Shown here piece by piece: positions 19,183 to 27,602 of a DNA stretch of 64,000 nt (its first letter is position 1; every line of letters starts with the position of its first letter). The position numbers were made by a program, and so were the translations under genes. The notes below the pieces were generated by a model that was not told the origin of the DNA, searched no databases, and saw only the letters and a list, made by a program, of their open reading frames with translations. The stretch comes from Rhizobium sp. 007 (GTDB lineage: Bacteria > Pseudomonadota > Alphaproteobacteria > Rhizobiales > Rhizobiaceae), in contig NZ_CP064188.1 in assembly GCF_015353075.1 (NCBI RefSeq), positions 2,170,001 through 2,234,000 on the forward strand, written 5' to 3'.

Positions 19183-20196
19183 TCATAAGGGCTTGAATCC
19201 GATCACCATCGAATCCGGCCCCGCCAACGGCACGACGCGCGGGGACACGAAGCCCGCTTCGCGCATCCATGCCTGGCAGTCGACGCCAGTATAGTCGAAT
19301 CCGCCGGGGGTTTCGATCAGCATGTTCAGGCTCATCAGGAGCCCAAAGGCGTTCTCGCGGCGCTCGTCATCGATGACGGCGTCGTAGGCGATCACGGCCC
19401 CGCCTTTCGGCAGCGCGGCGAAGGCCTTTTCCAGCAGCAGCTTCTTCTCGGCGAGATCCCAGTCGTGCAGGATATGTCCCATCACGATCACATCCACGTT
19501 CGGCATCGGATCGTCGAAGAAGTTGCCGCCCTGAAAGCGGATACGGTCGGAGAGGCCCTGCTGGGCGACGAACTCCTCGAATATCGGCTGCACGGTGGGC
19601 AGATCGAAGCCGATCGCCTTAAGGTGGGGATGAGCCCGCGCGACCACCACCGGCACCATGCCCTGCGCCGCGCCTACATCGGCGAATGTCGTGTATTTCG
19701 ACCAATCGAACTTGGCTGCGATCGCATGCGCCGCCCCGGCGCTGATGCCGCTCATGGCCCTGAGGAAGCCGCGCACCCGTTCCGGTTCCGCATAGAGCGC
19801 GGCGAAGAAGTCCGTCTTATGCTTGCTTTCGTTCTGCATTTCCCCCGTCCGCAGGGCTTCGGTGAGCGAGCCCCAGAAGCCGTAGAGCCGAGCATTGGCC
19901 ATTTCGAGGATGCCGCCGATATAGGACGGCTTGGCCCTGTCGAGGAAGAGGTCCGTATCGGGGCTGTTGCGGTAGATGCCGTCGTCGCGTTCGAGCAGCT
20001 TCAGGGCAACCAGGGCATCGAGGAAATCGCGGGCCGAGCGGGGATGCAGTTTGAGCCTGGCCTGCAATGCCGGCAGGTCGGCCGGGCCTGCGGCGAGCTC
20101 GGTGAAGACACCGAGTTCGATCGCGCTGAGCGTTGTCTTGGAGGCCCAGAAGCCCAGGCCAAGCTGCATGATGTTGTCCGGTGTCGGTGCGCCCAT
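19183..20196 (-). CDS. SAM-dependent O-methyltransferase (dimerising, family 2)
   Basis: Methyltransferase of 337 residues. An N-terminal winged-helix dimerisation domain (about 10-80; [20 protein letters not shown]) precedes a Rossmann methyltransferase domain. The SAM motif reads DVGAAQG at 173-179 in place of the usual DVGGGxG, and the catalytic region HILHDWD is at 241-247 with the expected HDW. This class methylates hydroxyls on small molecules such as carotenoid or polyketide intermediates. It lies alone between the two IS5-family fragments, so it was probably brought in or stranded by rearrangement and need not act in EPS synthesis. Confidence 0.85.
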   Translation of the reverse strand: MGAPTPDNIMQLGLGFWASKTTLSAIELGVFTELAAGPADLPALQARLKLHPRSARDFLDALVALKLLERDDGIYRNSPDTDLFLDRAKPSYIGGILEMANARLYGFWGSLTEALRTGEMQNESKHKTDFFAALYAEPERVRGFLRAMSGISAGAAHAIAAKFDWSKYTTFADVGAAQGMVPVVVARAHPHLKAIGFDLPTVQPIFEEFVAQQGLSDRIRFQGGNFFDDPMPNVDVIVMGHILHDWDLAEKKLLLEKAFAALPKGGAVIAYDAVIDDERRENAFGLLMSLNMLIETPGGFDYTGVDCQAWMREAGFVSPRVVPLAGPDSMVIGFKPL

Positions 20197-20409
20197 CGCT
20201 CGTCTCCTCGTGGATTTGTGCCGCTGAACCGGCAGCCTGGAGTGGTCTTGAAACGAAATGCTCCAAGGATGTTCCGATGCCGGCCGCGATCGGACACCGA
20301 TGGCGTTCCGCGTCGTCGTGGCACCATGCGAAGAAAATAGAACGATTTTCCGGACGATGGAATCGTAAAGAATTGCAAAGATGGATGGGGGCGATCTATC
20401 TCATCTATT

Positions 20410-20886
20410 TAGGCTCTGCTGACAAAGTGCGGAAGCCAGATTTTCGCGGCGGCCAGAGCGAGGAAGCCTGCATATGAAGTTCTGGTCTCATCGTAACGTG
20501 TAGCAATCCGACGAAACTGCTTTATCCTGTTGAACATTCGCTCGATGCGGTTGCGGTCTTTATAAACTCGGTAGTCGCAGGTGGCGGGTCCTTCCGCGTT
20601 GAGCGAGGCGGAATGACAGGACGCGTCCCATGGAACAAAAGCTCCTGGCGAATGGCGTCAGCATCGTATCCCTTATCGGCGAGCATTCGGCGCGGTCGAT
20701 TTACCGGCATGGCGAGAAGATCGGGAACAGCACGGTAGTCGGATGTTTCACCGCCCGTTAGGACAAAGCCGAGAGGGCGTCCCTGACCGTCTGCACGGGC
20801 GTGGATTTTTGTCGTAAAGCCGCCGCGTGATCGACCAAAAGCCTCTTTATGAGTCCCCCTTTAGCGGTCGACAACAGCTTATGACA
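20410..20886 (-). mobile_element. IS5-family (IS427-like) remnant, copy 2
   Basis: About 477 bp of an IS5-family element. On the minus strand it encodes GGFTTKIHARADGQGRPLGF, RRMLADKGYDADAIRQEL, GTRPVIPPRSTRKDPPP and, in another frame, KDRNRIERMFNRIKQFRRIA and a C-terminal FLALAAAKIWLPHFV. The change of frame between RKDPPP and the CDYRVYKDR segment indicates a one-base loss, and the N-terminal part is missing beyond about 20886. It lies in the same orientation as copy 1. Inactive, but useful as a marker of past rearrangement of the EPS locus. Confidence 0.85.
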
Positions 20887-20906
20887 CGAACTTCGGATTC
20901 GGGTGA

Positions 20907-21974
20907 CTAGGTACTCTTAGCGTAGATGTTCAGGAGGCGCCGGGCATTAACTTCCCATGAGAATTCATTGGCGACGAGGGCTCTGCCGCCGGCAAGTGAA
21001 CTTCCAGGAATCCTGCAGGCGGATTCAAGTGACGAGACATAACCATCTTCGTCGTCCAGCTTGAATATCATTCCGGGAGCACCGCGCTCTACCAGCCAGC
21101 CGTTTCCACCCACGTCGGAGGCGACAAAGGGCTTTTTGAAGAACATCGCCTCGAGCAGAACCGTTGGGAGTCCCTCCCAGCGCGAACTCAGCACCACCGC
21201 AGAGGCGTTCATGTAGGCGGCCATGACCAGAGCCCGATCGGCACGTTCCAGAATATGGACCCGTCCTTCGAGCTGAAGTCGCGAGACGAGTTCTCTGACG
21301 GCAGGCAACTCACCGTCGTCCTGGCCGATTAGGACCAGATGATGGTCGGGGATCCTACGATGCGCCCTGACAAGAAATGGGATGTTCTTCACGCGGTGAA
21401 AACGCCCGACGTGCAGGACATATGGCTGCTCAAATGGAGGAACTATGTCGCGCGATTTGTCCTCGAGTTCAATGAGCTCGCGCAGCGACACAGAGTTCGG
21501 GATTATGACCGACTTTTCCCTGTCCAATCCGTTGCGGATCGAGTCTGCCTGATCTTGCGGGGTCAAGTTCACGACGGTGTCGCAGATCTTCATGGTATGG
21601 CGCGTCATCGTGAGATCAGTCACCGCTTTCGCGAGCTTCTTGATGGCGGATCCATCGGGATAGAAGGCGTGCGGCGTGAACACTGTGCGCATGCCAGCCT
21701 TGTGGCCCGCCCGGAGGGCCCCGAAAGAGAAGGGATTGCGCGGCAGATGCGCGTGGACGACATCGGCTCCACGGTTGACGAAGGCGCGCAGTTGGGCCTG
21801 CGACGGCACCGTCTTGACTGCGAGCCCCTCGAACTGGACGAGCGCGTCACTGCCGGCCGCGCATATCACGACGTCTACGCCCAGCCTCCCCAGTTCGGCA
21901 GCAAGGGAGGCGATGTAGCGCTCGACCCCTCCGAGATAACCGAGGAAATATCTATTTGCCATTATAACACGCAT
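20907..21974 (-). CDS. Glycosyltransferase, GT4 family
   Basis: Cytoplasmic retaining glycosyltransferase of 355 residues that adds a sugar to the growing lipid-linked EPS unit. The N-terminal GT-B domain starts GYLGGVERYIASLAAELGRL and the C-terminal donor-binding domain has VLHVGRFHRVKNIPFLVRAH and the E-x7-E pattern in SSRWEGLPTVLLEAMFFKKP. It starts six bases after the stop of the epimerase gene, with the ribosome-binding site overlapping that stop. Order of transcription is sugar transferase, epimerase, this gene. Donor and acceptor sugars are not predictable. Confidence 0.9.
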   Translation of the reverse strand: MRVIMANRYFLGYLGGVERYIASLAAELGRLGVDVVICAAGSDALVQFEGLAVKTVPSQAQLRAFVNRGADVVHAHLPRNPFSFGALRAGHKAGMRTVFTPHAFYPDGSAIKKLAKAVTDLTMTRHTMKICDTVVNLTPQDQADSIRNGLDREKSVIIPNSVSLRELIELEDKSRDIVPPFEQPYVLHVGRFHRVKNIPFLVRAHRRIPDHHLVLIGQDDGELPAVRELVSRLQLEGRVHILERADRALVMAAYMNASAVVLSSRWEGLPTVLLEAMFFKKPFVASDVGGNGWLVERGAPGMIFKLDDEDGYVSSLESACRIPGSSLAGGRALVANEFSWEVNARRLLNIYAKST

Positions 21975-21980
21975 GCCACC

Positions 21981-22940
21981 CTACCCGGTATTTGACCATT
22001 TCGGCTGTGTTTCGAGAGCAAACTCCGTCAAAACGGCTTTGATCGCATCCTCGACCGAGCGCTGCGGCTCTCCGATTAGCCCCCGCATGACGGTAGTGTT
22101 TGGCTGAAGCCTAGGCCGATCGACCTTGCGCTTACGCGCTGCTGCTTCAACGAATTTGACTGGTCTCTGCGCGGCTTTCTGGAACAGGCTCAAAATGTCC
22201 GCGACCGAATACTCCTCACCTGAGCCCAAATTTATCGTGTAGGCGTCGCTTCCTGACAGTCCAATGCATCGAACGAATAGGTCGGCTGCGTCCATAACAT
22301 GCAGATAGTTTCTCCTCGGCGTCGTATTCCCAACTTCTATCAGCGCTTCTCCTCTTGCAATCTGCCTGCCGATCTCAGGAAAGAGGTGCGGATTCGTCTC
22401 GCCCGGCCCGATCAAGTTGGAAAGACGGCAGCAGACGGCTCGCCATCCCCCTCGGACCGAAGCGCTCCGAACGAGATCTTCGCACACAAGTTTGCTCCAG
22501 CCGTAGATATCCATCGGCACCGTATCGGCGTCCTCAGATAAGACCTCTGCGGACGGCGCGTAGACTGCGACGCTCGATGCGAAGACCAAAGACTTTAGCG
22601 ACGAGGACGGTACGAGTGCTTCGACCAAGTTCCTTGTTCCGACCACGTTCACCATGAACGCGGCCCTCGGATCCGCGTCGCAGCGAGGAATGAAATGTAT
22701 CGCTGCAAGGTGGATGACATGGTCGAAAGGCCGCTCGCCGAGGACCGCCCGGACGGTGCTCGGATCGGCGATGTCTCCGTTGACGAATTTGATCGACGCG
22801 TCCGCCGTGTCTAGCGGGGCGCCGGCGGACAAGTCGTCCAGAATTGTTACATGGCACCCCTGGGCCGCAAGCCTCGACACGACGTGGCGGCCCAAGAAAC
22901 CGCAGCCTCCTGTGACCAAGACATGGTTCTGATCGCTCAA
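21981..22940 (-). CDS. NAD-dependent nucleotide-sugar epimerase/dehydratase (SDR)
   Basis: Extended short-chain dehydrogenase of 319 residues that most likely interconverts a nucleotide sugar for EPS synthesis. The NAD-binding motif is TGGCGFLG at 10-17; the catalytic residues are S122/S123 in FASSVAVY and Y146-x3-K150 in YGWSK. The start is TTG with an AGGGGGG ribosome site. It resembles GalE/WbpP-type epimerases but the exact sugar is undetermined. It lies between the sugar transferase and GT4 genes, 60 bp after the former, in one minus-strand operon. Confidence 0.88.
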   Translation of the reverse strand: MSDQNHVLVTGGCGFLGRHVVSRLAAQGCHVTILDDLSAGAPLDTADASIKFVNGDIADPSTVRAVLGERPFDHVIHLAAIHFIPRCDADPRAAFMVNVVGTRNLVEALVPSSSLKSLVFASSVAVYAPSAEVLSEDADTVPMDIYGWSKLVCEDLVRSASVRGGWRAVCCRLSNLIGPGETNPHLFPEIGRQIARGEALIEVGNTTPRRNYLHVMDAADLFVRCIGLSGSDAYTINLGSGEEYSVADILSLFQKAAQRPVKFVEAAARKRKVDRPRLQPNTTVMRGLIGEPQRSVEDAIKAVLTEFALETQPKWSNTG

Positions 22941-23000
22941 TGTAAACCCCCCTTTTTAAATAATCGAGTGCGCATTATCACACAAATCGACCATTGTTGT

Positions 23001-23705
23001 TTACCGTGATAGTGCACTGTTAAACAATGTCTTCGATGTTAGAAGAAGTATCTTGAAATCCATGGCAACTGATATATTTAGTATATAGTATAGATCATAT
23101 TCTACTTTTACTTGAACTTCGTCAATTGTCGAAACATATCCCTGCTTGACTTGGGCCAAGCCGGTCAAACCTGGAGGTGCGCAGTAACGCAGTTTGTACT
23201 CCGGGAAAGCGCATTCGTACCGGCGAGCCAGAGGGACCCACTCCGGCCTGGGGCCGATAAGGCTCATATGGCCGACGAGGACATTCCAGAGCTGCGGCAG
23301 TTCGTCGAGATGCGATTGTCTTAGGTACGCACCGAGAGGTGTAATTCTGTCATCATCCTGACTGGTTGGTCGGGGAGTACCATCGGATGTGCACATGCTC
23401 CGAAGTTTCAGTGCGCGGAACGTCCGTCCCCTGTAACCAACACGCTCTTGGGCGAGAAAGACCGGACGCCCCATCGTCACCGCCACTGCCGCCGCGGCAA
23501 CGCCTACCAGCAGGACGCTAGCCGGCGCACTCGCCAGGACAAACGCGATATCGAACATGCGCCTGATGAAAAGATATCTCGTTGACCGGCCAACTGCTGC
23601 ATCTATATGGCCGGGATCGGCGAGGTGCAGCGGCAAGCGCTCGCATTTTGGGCTCTCGCGAAAGTGCAGCGGCGAGATGTGACGGTGCGCATACCATATG
23701 GACAT
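23001..23705 (-). CDS. Priming undecaprenyl-phosphate sugar-1-phosphate transferase (ExoY/WcaJ class)
   Basis: Membrane enzyme of 234 residues that starts EPS synthesis by moving a hexose-1-phosphate onto undecaprenyl phosphate. It has one N-terminal membrane segment (FDIAFVLASAPASVLLVGVA) and the conserved bacterial sugar-transferase blocks FRALKLRSM, HLDELPQLWNVLVGHMSLIG with following PRPE, and the C-terminal PPGLTGLAQV. The frame opens with TTG at 23717, but the ATG at 23705 has a G-rich ribosome site immediately upstream. It is the short ExoY-like form without extra N-terminal membrane helices, and is the first gene of the leftward EPS operon. Confidence 0.93.
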   Translation of the reverse strand: MSIWYAHRHISPLHFRESPKCERLPLHLADPGHIDAAVGRSTRYLFIRRMFDIAFVLASAPASVLLVGVAAAAVAVTMGRPVFLAQERVGYRGRTFRALKLRSMCTSDGTPRPTSQDDDRITPLGAYLRQSHLDELPQLWNVLVGHMSLIGPRPEWVPLARRYECAFPEYKLRYCAPPGLTGLAQVKQGYVSTIDEVQVKVEYDLYYILNISVAMDFKILLLTSKTLFNSALSR

Positions 23706-24458
23706 AACCCCCCCCAAATCAAAAGGTTAGGAAGATATTACATTGCGTATATTTCTTCCGCCGCCCCGGCTTCAGAGCTAATGCTTTTGCTATAACTATG
23801 TATATATGCAAAACTGCTAAATTAAAAGAAATAAATTAGTAATGCTATTTAGTTACTTGTCGGGTTACTCAATGTTACAATTCGTTTTTTTATGTTTTAT
23901 GCTACCGCTCTGCCGTGTAAATCTATTGCAAGTACCTACGAGTTGCGAGCGGCTCATCTGCAAGTCTCGAACAGTTTATCGATATGGAGAAATCAATCAG
24001 AAGGCGGTGGCGCCGGGCAACAACCGAAACGATCACAACCATGGCATGCTTTAGCGCCTCGCGACACCGGTCCGGCCAGTGCTCAAATTTCTGCACATCT
24101 GGCTTCTCCAGGCCCGGCTCATGAGAGCCAGACATCATTCACCAGGGGGCCGGCCCGAGTGTCATGCCGATCATGTCAGTAGAGGGTCATCAAATTGAGC
24201 TATGACGGCTTCGTCGTTCAAACGTATGCGCTCGTGCACGGCCGACGCCTGGAGCACCTTCGTCAGAGCGCCATGGCGCGCTCTTGAATGGATTGCGCGG
24301 CGGGTCAATCTGGGATGATTTGGTTTTCAAAGAGTCAGGGGTAACTCGATTGAGTATTCGTTCGGGTTATTTAAGGTTACCGCATACAACTTATGTCTGA
24401 CTTTTCACCATCACATTAATGCTATAAAGATATAAGATCGAGCACGTGAGGTAACCCC
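23706..24458. promoter_or_regulatory. AT-rich divergent control region of the EPS locus
   Basis: This 753-bp spacer separates the two divergent halves of the EPS locus and must hold both promoters. Its left 200 bases are strikingly AT-rich compared with the genes. GTTAC-type words recur: GGGTTACTC near 23862, GTTAC near 23875, GGGGTAACTC near 24339, AGGTTACCG near 24373 and AGGTAACC near 24450. They could be sites for one regulator. No coding frame here has family signal, and I see no terminator. Confidence 0.45.
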
Positions 24459-24716
24459 ATGGCAACGGAGCGTGAAACCAAAGAAAAAAGTGATGCAAGT
24501 TCCGCAATGGAACGGCGTGATTTCATCAAGGGGCTTGGGAAATTCGCTGCCCTGACGCCGCCCGCGGTGACGGTGCTGCTTGATGTCGCCATGAACTCGC
24601 CCGCTGTAGCTGCGTCCGGCGGTCGGCCCGGACGTCGGCCCGGCTGGGGAAACGGCGATAAGAACCATGTGCACACTGGTCCTCCTAAACGCCGCCCTCG
24701 CACGTGGTGGAATTGA
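24459..24716 (+). CDS. Tiny Tat-signal protein with a basic Gly/Pro/Arg-rich tail, candidate peptide precursor
   Basis: Protein of 85 residues, unknown function. A polar N-terminus leads to a twin-arginine motif (E-R-R-D-F-I-K at 18-24), a hydrophobic stretch (about 28-51) and an A-x-A-like cut at AVAASGG. The predicted mature part is only about 34 residues, rich in glycine, proline and arginine and ending TWWN, with strong positive charge. ATG at 24459 follows GAGGTAACCCC. It is the first gene of the rightward EPS operon, ahead of the nucleotidyltransferase-fold and PqqD-HPrK genes, which suggests that it is their substrate or partner. No match to a described family is claimed. Confidence 0.65.
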   Translation: MATERETKEKSDASSAMERRDFIKGLGKFAALTPPAVTVLLDVAMNSPAVAASGGRPGRRPGWGNGDKNHVHTGPPKRRPRTWWN

Positions 24717-25033
24717 ACTTAAGCGTCACCGCGGCAAACAATCTAGTCGATCTGCCGTCGAAGATCATGCCCACGGCCCCCGAACTGGGCCCCATCGGTC
24801 ATCATCAGCGCTCGTTGGTATTGAGTTGTCAGCTGCCATGGAACTGAGTGCCGTGGACCAATGTCATCGTGAACCATTCCGCAGTGCTGTTGGCGTCGTC
24901 ATGGTCCATTCTGGTTATTCACCCTGCGTCCCCAACCAATTGCACAATACGACAAGCTCTTCAGCGTTCGAAAGACGGCTTGAAAACCGTTCTAGTTGTC
25001 AGCTGCAAGGTCCAATGATGCGGGAGGGGTTGC
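24717..25033. other. Spacer between the small Tat protein and the nucleotidyltransferase gene
   Basis: A 317-bp stretch with no supported gene. One 13-base direct repeat (AGTTGTCAGCTGC) occurs at 24824-24836 and 24994-25006, 170 bases apart. A frame spans it but shows no family signal. It may carry a second promoter or be the remains of a lost gene. Confidence 0.35.
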
Positions 25034-26017
25034 ATGAGATCGGGAGGCTCTGAATCCGGCTTCCAAGTGCTGGCTGCGTTGTTGAACGGGATCACTACCG
25101 GTCAAGATCAGTGGGACAAGGTCGTGCAGGAGGCCAATCGGCACCTTGTTGGCCCCGCATTATATGGTTGGCTTCGCCATTGGGGGTTGCTTATCAGCGT
25201 TCCTGGGGAAGTCGAAAAATACTTGCGCTTTTTGTATGATTTGAACGAAGAGCGAAATCGACGACTGCGCCGACAGTCCGTCGAGACCCTGCGTGTATTG
25301 AACGAAGCGGGGATCGAACCATTGCTTATCAAAGGGTCGGCCCTCCTGATGATCATGCCGGAACATCGGCTGGGCAACCGGATGATCAGCGACTTGGATC
25401 TGGTGATTGACAGGAACAATGTCGAGCGAAGCGTGGGGCGACTTCGCGGCATCGGCTACCAACCCCTTCCAGAAGACCCTGGTCCACACGCATACGGGAA
25501 ATTCTATCGGCCTACCGATGTTGGTTCCTTGGACTTGCATCTGAGGCCGCCAGGCCCAGCTATTTTATACACAGAGGGCGAACCGCTCCATAGCACACGC
25601 CTCGAAGTGATGGGTGTTCGGGTTTGTATCCCCACGCCAGTGGAGTGGGTGGTACACCTAATCGTTCACGACATGATATTGGACCGCCGTCTGCGCACGG
25701 GCGATGTCGAGCTGCGGCATCTTCTCGACTGCCGCGAGATCTTCGACTTGGGGTACGAGGTCGACTGGGATGCGGTCCGTGCCAGGTTGCCGTCAGGTCG
25801 ACTGGCCCTGGCACGGGATTTGTTCTTCCTGAACCTGCAACGCCTGGCCGGCGTCAAGATCGACGGCAGCCCCGCAGGGTTGCTGGCGAACCTCCTATTT
25901 AGCCGTCAAATCGCACGGCAGGATCACGGCGCTTATAAGAATCTGGACGATTTCGGGCTTTCCTTGCTGCGCGCGATCTGGAAGCCGTTTAAAATTGCCG
26001 CGGCAAATCAACGATGA
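25034..26017 (+). CDS. NTP_transf_5-type nucleotidyltransferase-fold protein
   Basis: Protein of 327 residues of the putative nucleotidyltransferase family PF14907. The signature region is LLIKGSALLM at 97-106 followed by the metal-binding block RMISDLDLVID at 116-126. ATG at 25034 has GGGAGGGG upstream. The family is found beside HPrK-like kinases and PqqD proteins, both in polysaccharide clusters and in some lasso-peptide clusters where it is thought to act on the peptide. Here it overlaps the PqqD-HPrK gene by four bases (ATGA), so the two are coupled. Real reaction and substrate are unknown. Confidence 0.82.
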   Translation: MRSGGSESGFQVLAALLNGITTGQDQWDKVVQEANRHLVGPALYGWLRHWGLLISVPGEVEKYLRFLYDLNEERNRRLRRQSVETLRVLNEAGIEPLLIKGSALLMIMPEHRLGNRMISDLDLVIDRNNVERSVGRLRGIGYQPLPEDPGPHAYGKFYRPTDVGSLDLHLRPPGPAILYTEGEPLHSTRLEVMGVRVCIPTPVEWVVHLIVHDMILDRRLRTGDVELRHLLDCREIFDLGYEVDWDAVRARLPSGRLALARDLFFLNLQRLAGVKIDGSPAGLLANLLFSRQIARQDHGAYKNLDDFGLSLLRAIWKPFKIAAANQR

Positions 26018-27207
26018 CCCGGCGCCTGCACCCGGACAACCCGGCGACAACCGGACCAATGGTACCAGGGCCGGACAATGGTGTTGTGCTCTGCGCTCTT
26101 GACGATGATTACGCTCTTTTCTCCGAACCCCAGCAACGCGTCTATCAGTTGAGCCCCATATCAGGGCCGATCTGGCTTGGCGTTTCTGCAGGCGAACCAG
26201 CGAGCAGGATCGCGCGGTTCGTCGCCAATGAGACGGGATGTCGTCTGGACGAGGCGAATGACTACATTTCGTCTTGCCTGGTGGAATGGGAAAAACTTGC
26301 CCTTCTGAAGCAAGGGCTGATGGAACCCATTCGACCGAAATCTAGAAGCGACGAAAGCCCAGAATCAATTTCCGCCACCCGGGAAATCTACTGCGTCTCT
26401 GGCGCAATGATTGCCATCTCTTTCCCAGATTCGAGCGCAAAACGGGCTTGGAATGCCATTGCCGGTCATCTGCGCCATGGCCAGACTGGCGTTGCCGAAA
26501 CCGAAATTACGGTTGGAGCGTGCGAAGACGGCTACTGGATCGCCCACCAGCCTGGAGAACGGGCGAGCTTCGGTGACCCAGCGGCTCTCGCTGTCGGCCT
26601 GAAAGAGGCTGTCCTCCATGCCGTGCTTAGGCCTCGGCCCGACTGGATCGCACTCCACGCAGCGGTCCTTTCCTCCGCGTCGGGCGCAATAGCGTTGGCC
26701 GGCTCTTCCGGTCAAGGCAAAACCACACTGGCGGCGCTGCTAAGCGCATCGGGCATGTCTACCATTGCCGATGACGTTGCTCTTGTCACCGCGCAGCCCC
26801 CGGCCCTTCGAGGACTGGCCTTCGCGTTTGCGGCCAAGCCGGGCAGTTGGGAGCTCCTTCGGACTCGGTTTCCGAACTTGGACCGCCTTCCTAAGTATCG
26901 GCGTCCGGATGGACGAACTGTGAAATACATCCAGCCTGTTCGATCGTCCGAACAGGCTGGCGCCATCACCGCCATCATTTTCCCGCGATATTCAATCATG
27001 ACACCGTTGCGGATCACACACGTGCGAAAGCTTAATGCATTGGTGTCCCTGCTCAATGAGGCGATGAACGCCAGCCAATGGCTAACTGCGAAGGGCTTTG
27101 TCGCGTTGTCTACAATGATCAATGACGCGGTGGTGATCCGCATGGAATACGACGACGCCAATACCGGCGTAGAATGGATCAAGACGAACCTGATCAAGGC
27201 CGGTTGA
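26014..27207 (+). CDS. PqqD-like domain fused to an HPr-kinase-like P-loop kinase
   Basis: Protein of 397 residues with two parts. Residues about 20-100 look like a PqqD domain, which elsewhere binds leader peptides. Residues about 120-390 resemble HPrK: WIALHAAVLS at 211-220, the P-loop GSSGQGKTT at 230-238 and the IADDVALV strand at 251-258. Standard HPr kinases phosphorylate a serine of HPr; lasso-peptide homologues phosphorylate a peptide terminus. Fusion with a peptide-binding domain hints at a peptide target, and a small Tat protein is encoded two genes upstream. It overlaps the nucleotidyltransferase gene by four bases. Function is inferred. Confidence 0.82.
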   Translation: MTRRLHPDNPATTGPMVPGPDNGVVLCALDDDYALFSEPQQRVYQLSPISGPIWLGVSAGEPASRIARFVANETGCRLDEANDYISSCLVEWEKLALLKQGLMEPIRPKSRSDESPESISATREIYCVSGAMIAISFPDSSAKRAWNAIAGHLRHGQTGVAETEITVGACEDGYWIAHQPGERASFGDPAALAVGLKEAVLHAVLRPRPDWIALHAAVLSSASGAIALAGSSGQGKTTLAALLSASGMSTIADDVALVTAQPPALRGLAFAFAAKPGSWELLRTRFPNLDRLPKYRRPDGRTVKYIQPVRSSEQAGAITAIIFPRYSIMTPLRITHVRKLNALVSLLNEAMNASQWLTAKGFVALSTMINDAVVIRMEYDDANTGVEWIKTNLIKAG

Positions 27208-27311
27208 TGCGGGTCGGCAAAGCCCCCTCGCAAGCCGCACATTAGACGCGGCACTGGCTGCTCTGGCATTCGCCAACTGGTCCAACATTCATTGGAACCG
27301 CCGGCGCTACG

Positions 27312-27587
27312 TCATGCCACCATTGCAGATTTCGCGAGATTTGCGGGGCTAATCGACATCGGCGCATAAAGTCTGCCGTGAAGCAGGCAAGCAGCCGGAC
27401 GGATAGCAAATAGATCATCAGCGCGATCAACTCGGGCGAACGCTTCGACCGGCACGTCTCGGCGACCAAAGGCCAGAACCCGCGCTTCAGCTCCCGCGCT
27501 GCGTTGCCTTCGGCATGGATGTCGCAGATTTCCTTGAGCTTCAGCGCCAGCGCGCGCGTATCGTTCGTACCAAACCTCGGCGAGCAA
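27312..27587 (-). pseudogene. Broken 3' end of a glmS/nodM-like gene
   Basis: On the minus strand, one frame reads ALALKLKEICDIHAEGNAAR followed by ELKRG, close to the GlmS isomerase-domain motif with HAE and ELKHGP. A second frame continues with VLAFGRRDVPVEAFARVD and ends SPANLAKSAMVA, which matches the GlmS C-terminus (NLAKSVTVE). The pieces are in different frames, so the gene is frameshifted and also lacks its 5' part. The parent enzyme makes glucosamine-6-phosphate, which would fit an EPS locus using N-acetylhexosamines. Confidence 0.5.
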
Positions 27588-27602
27588 AAAGGACTACGCT
27601 GG

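Noticed and set aside
18452..20886. A functional composite transposon
   Set aside because: Both IS5-family copies are truncated and frameshifted and neither has two ends. Only past rearrangement is supported.
24667..25053. Frame of 128 codons downstream of the small Tat protein
   Set aside because: It overlaps the Tat protein gene in another frame and the start of the nucleotidyltransferase gene, has no ribosome-binding site and no family signal.
24459..27207. A lasso-peptide cluster
   Set aside because: PqqD, HPrK-like and nucleotidyltransferase parts are present, but no asparagine-synthetase-like cyclase or transglutaminase-like protease is in the window, and the small protein has a Tat signal rather than a typical lasso precursor core.
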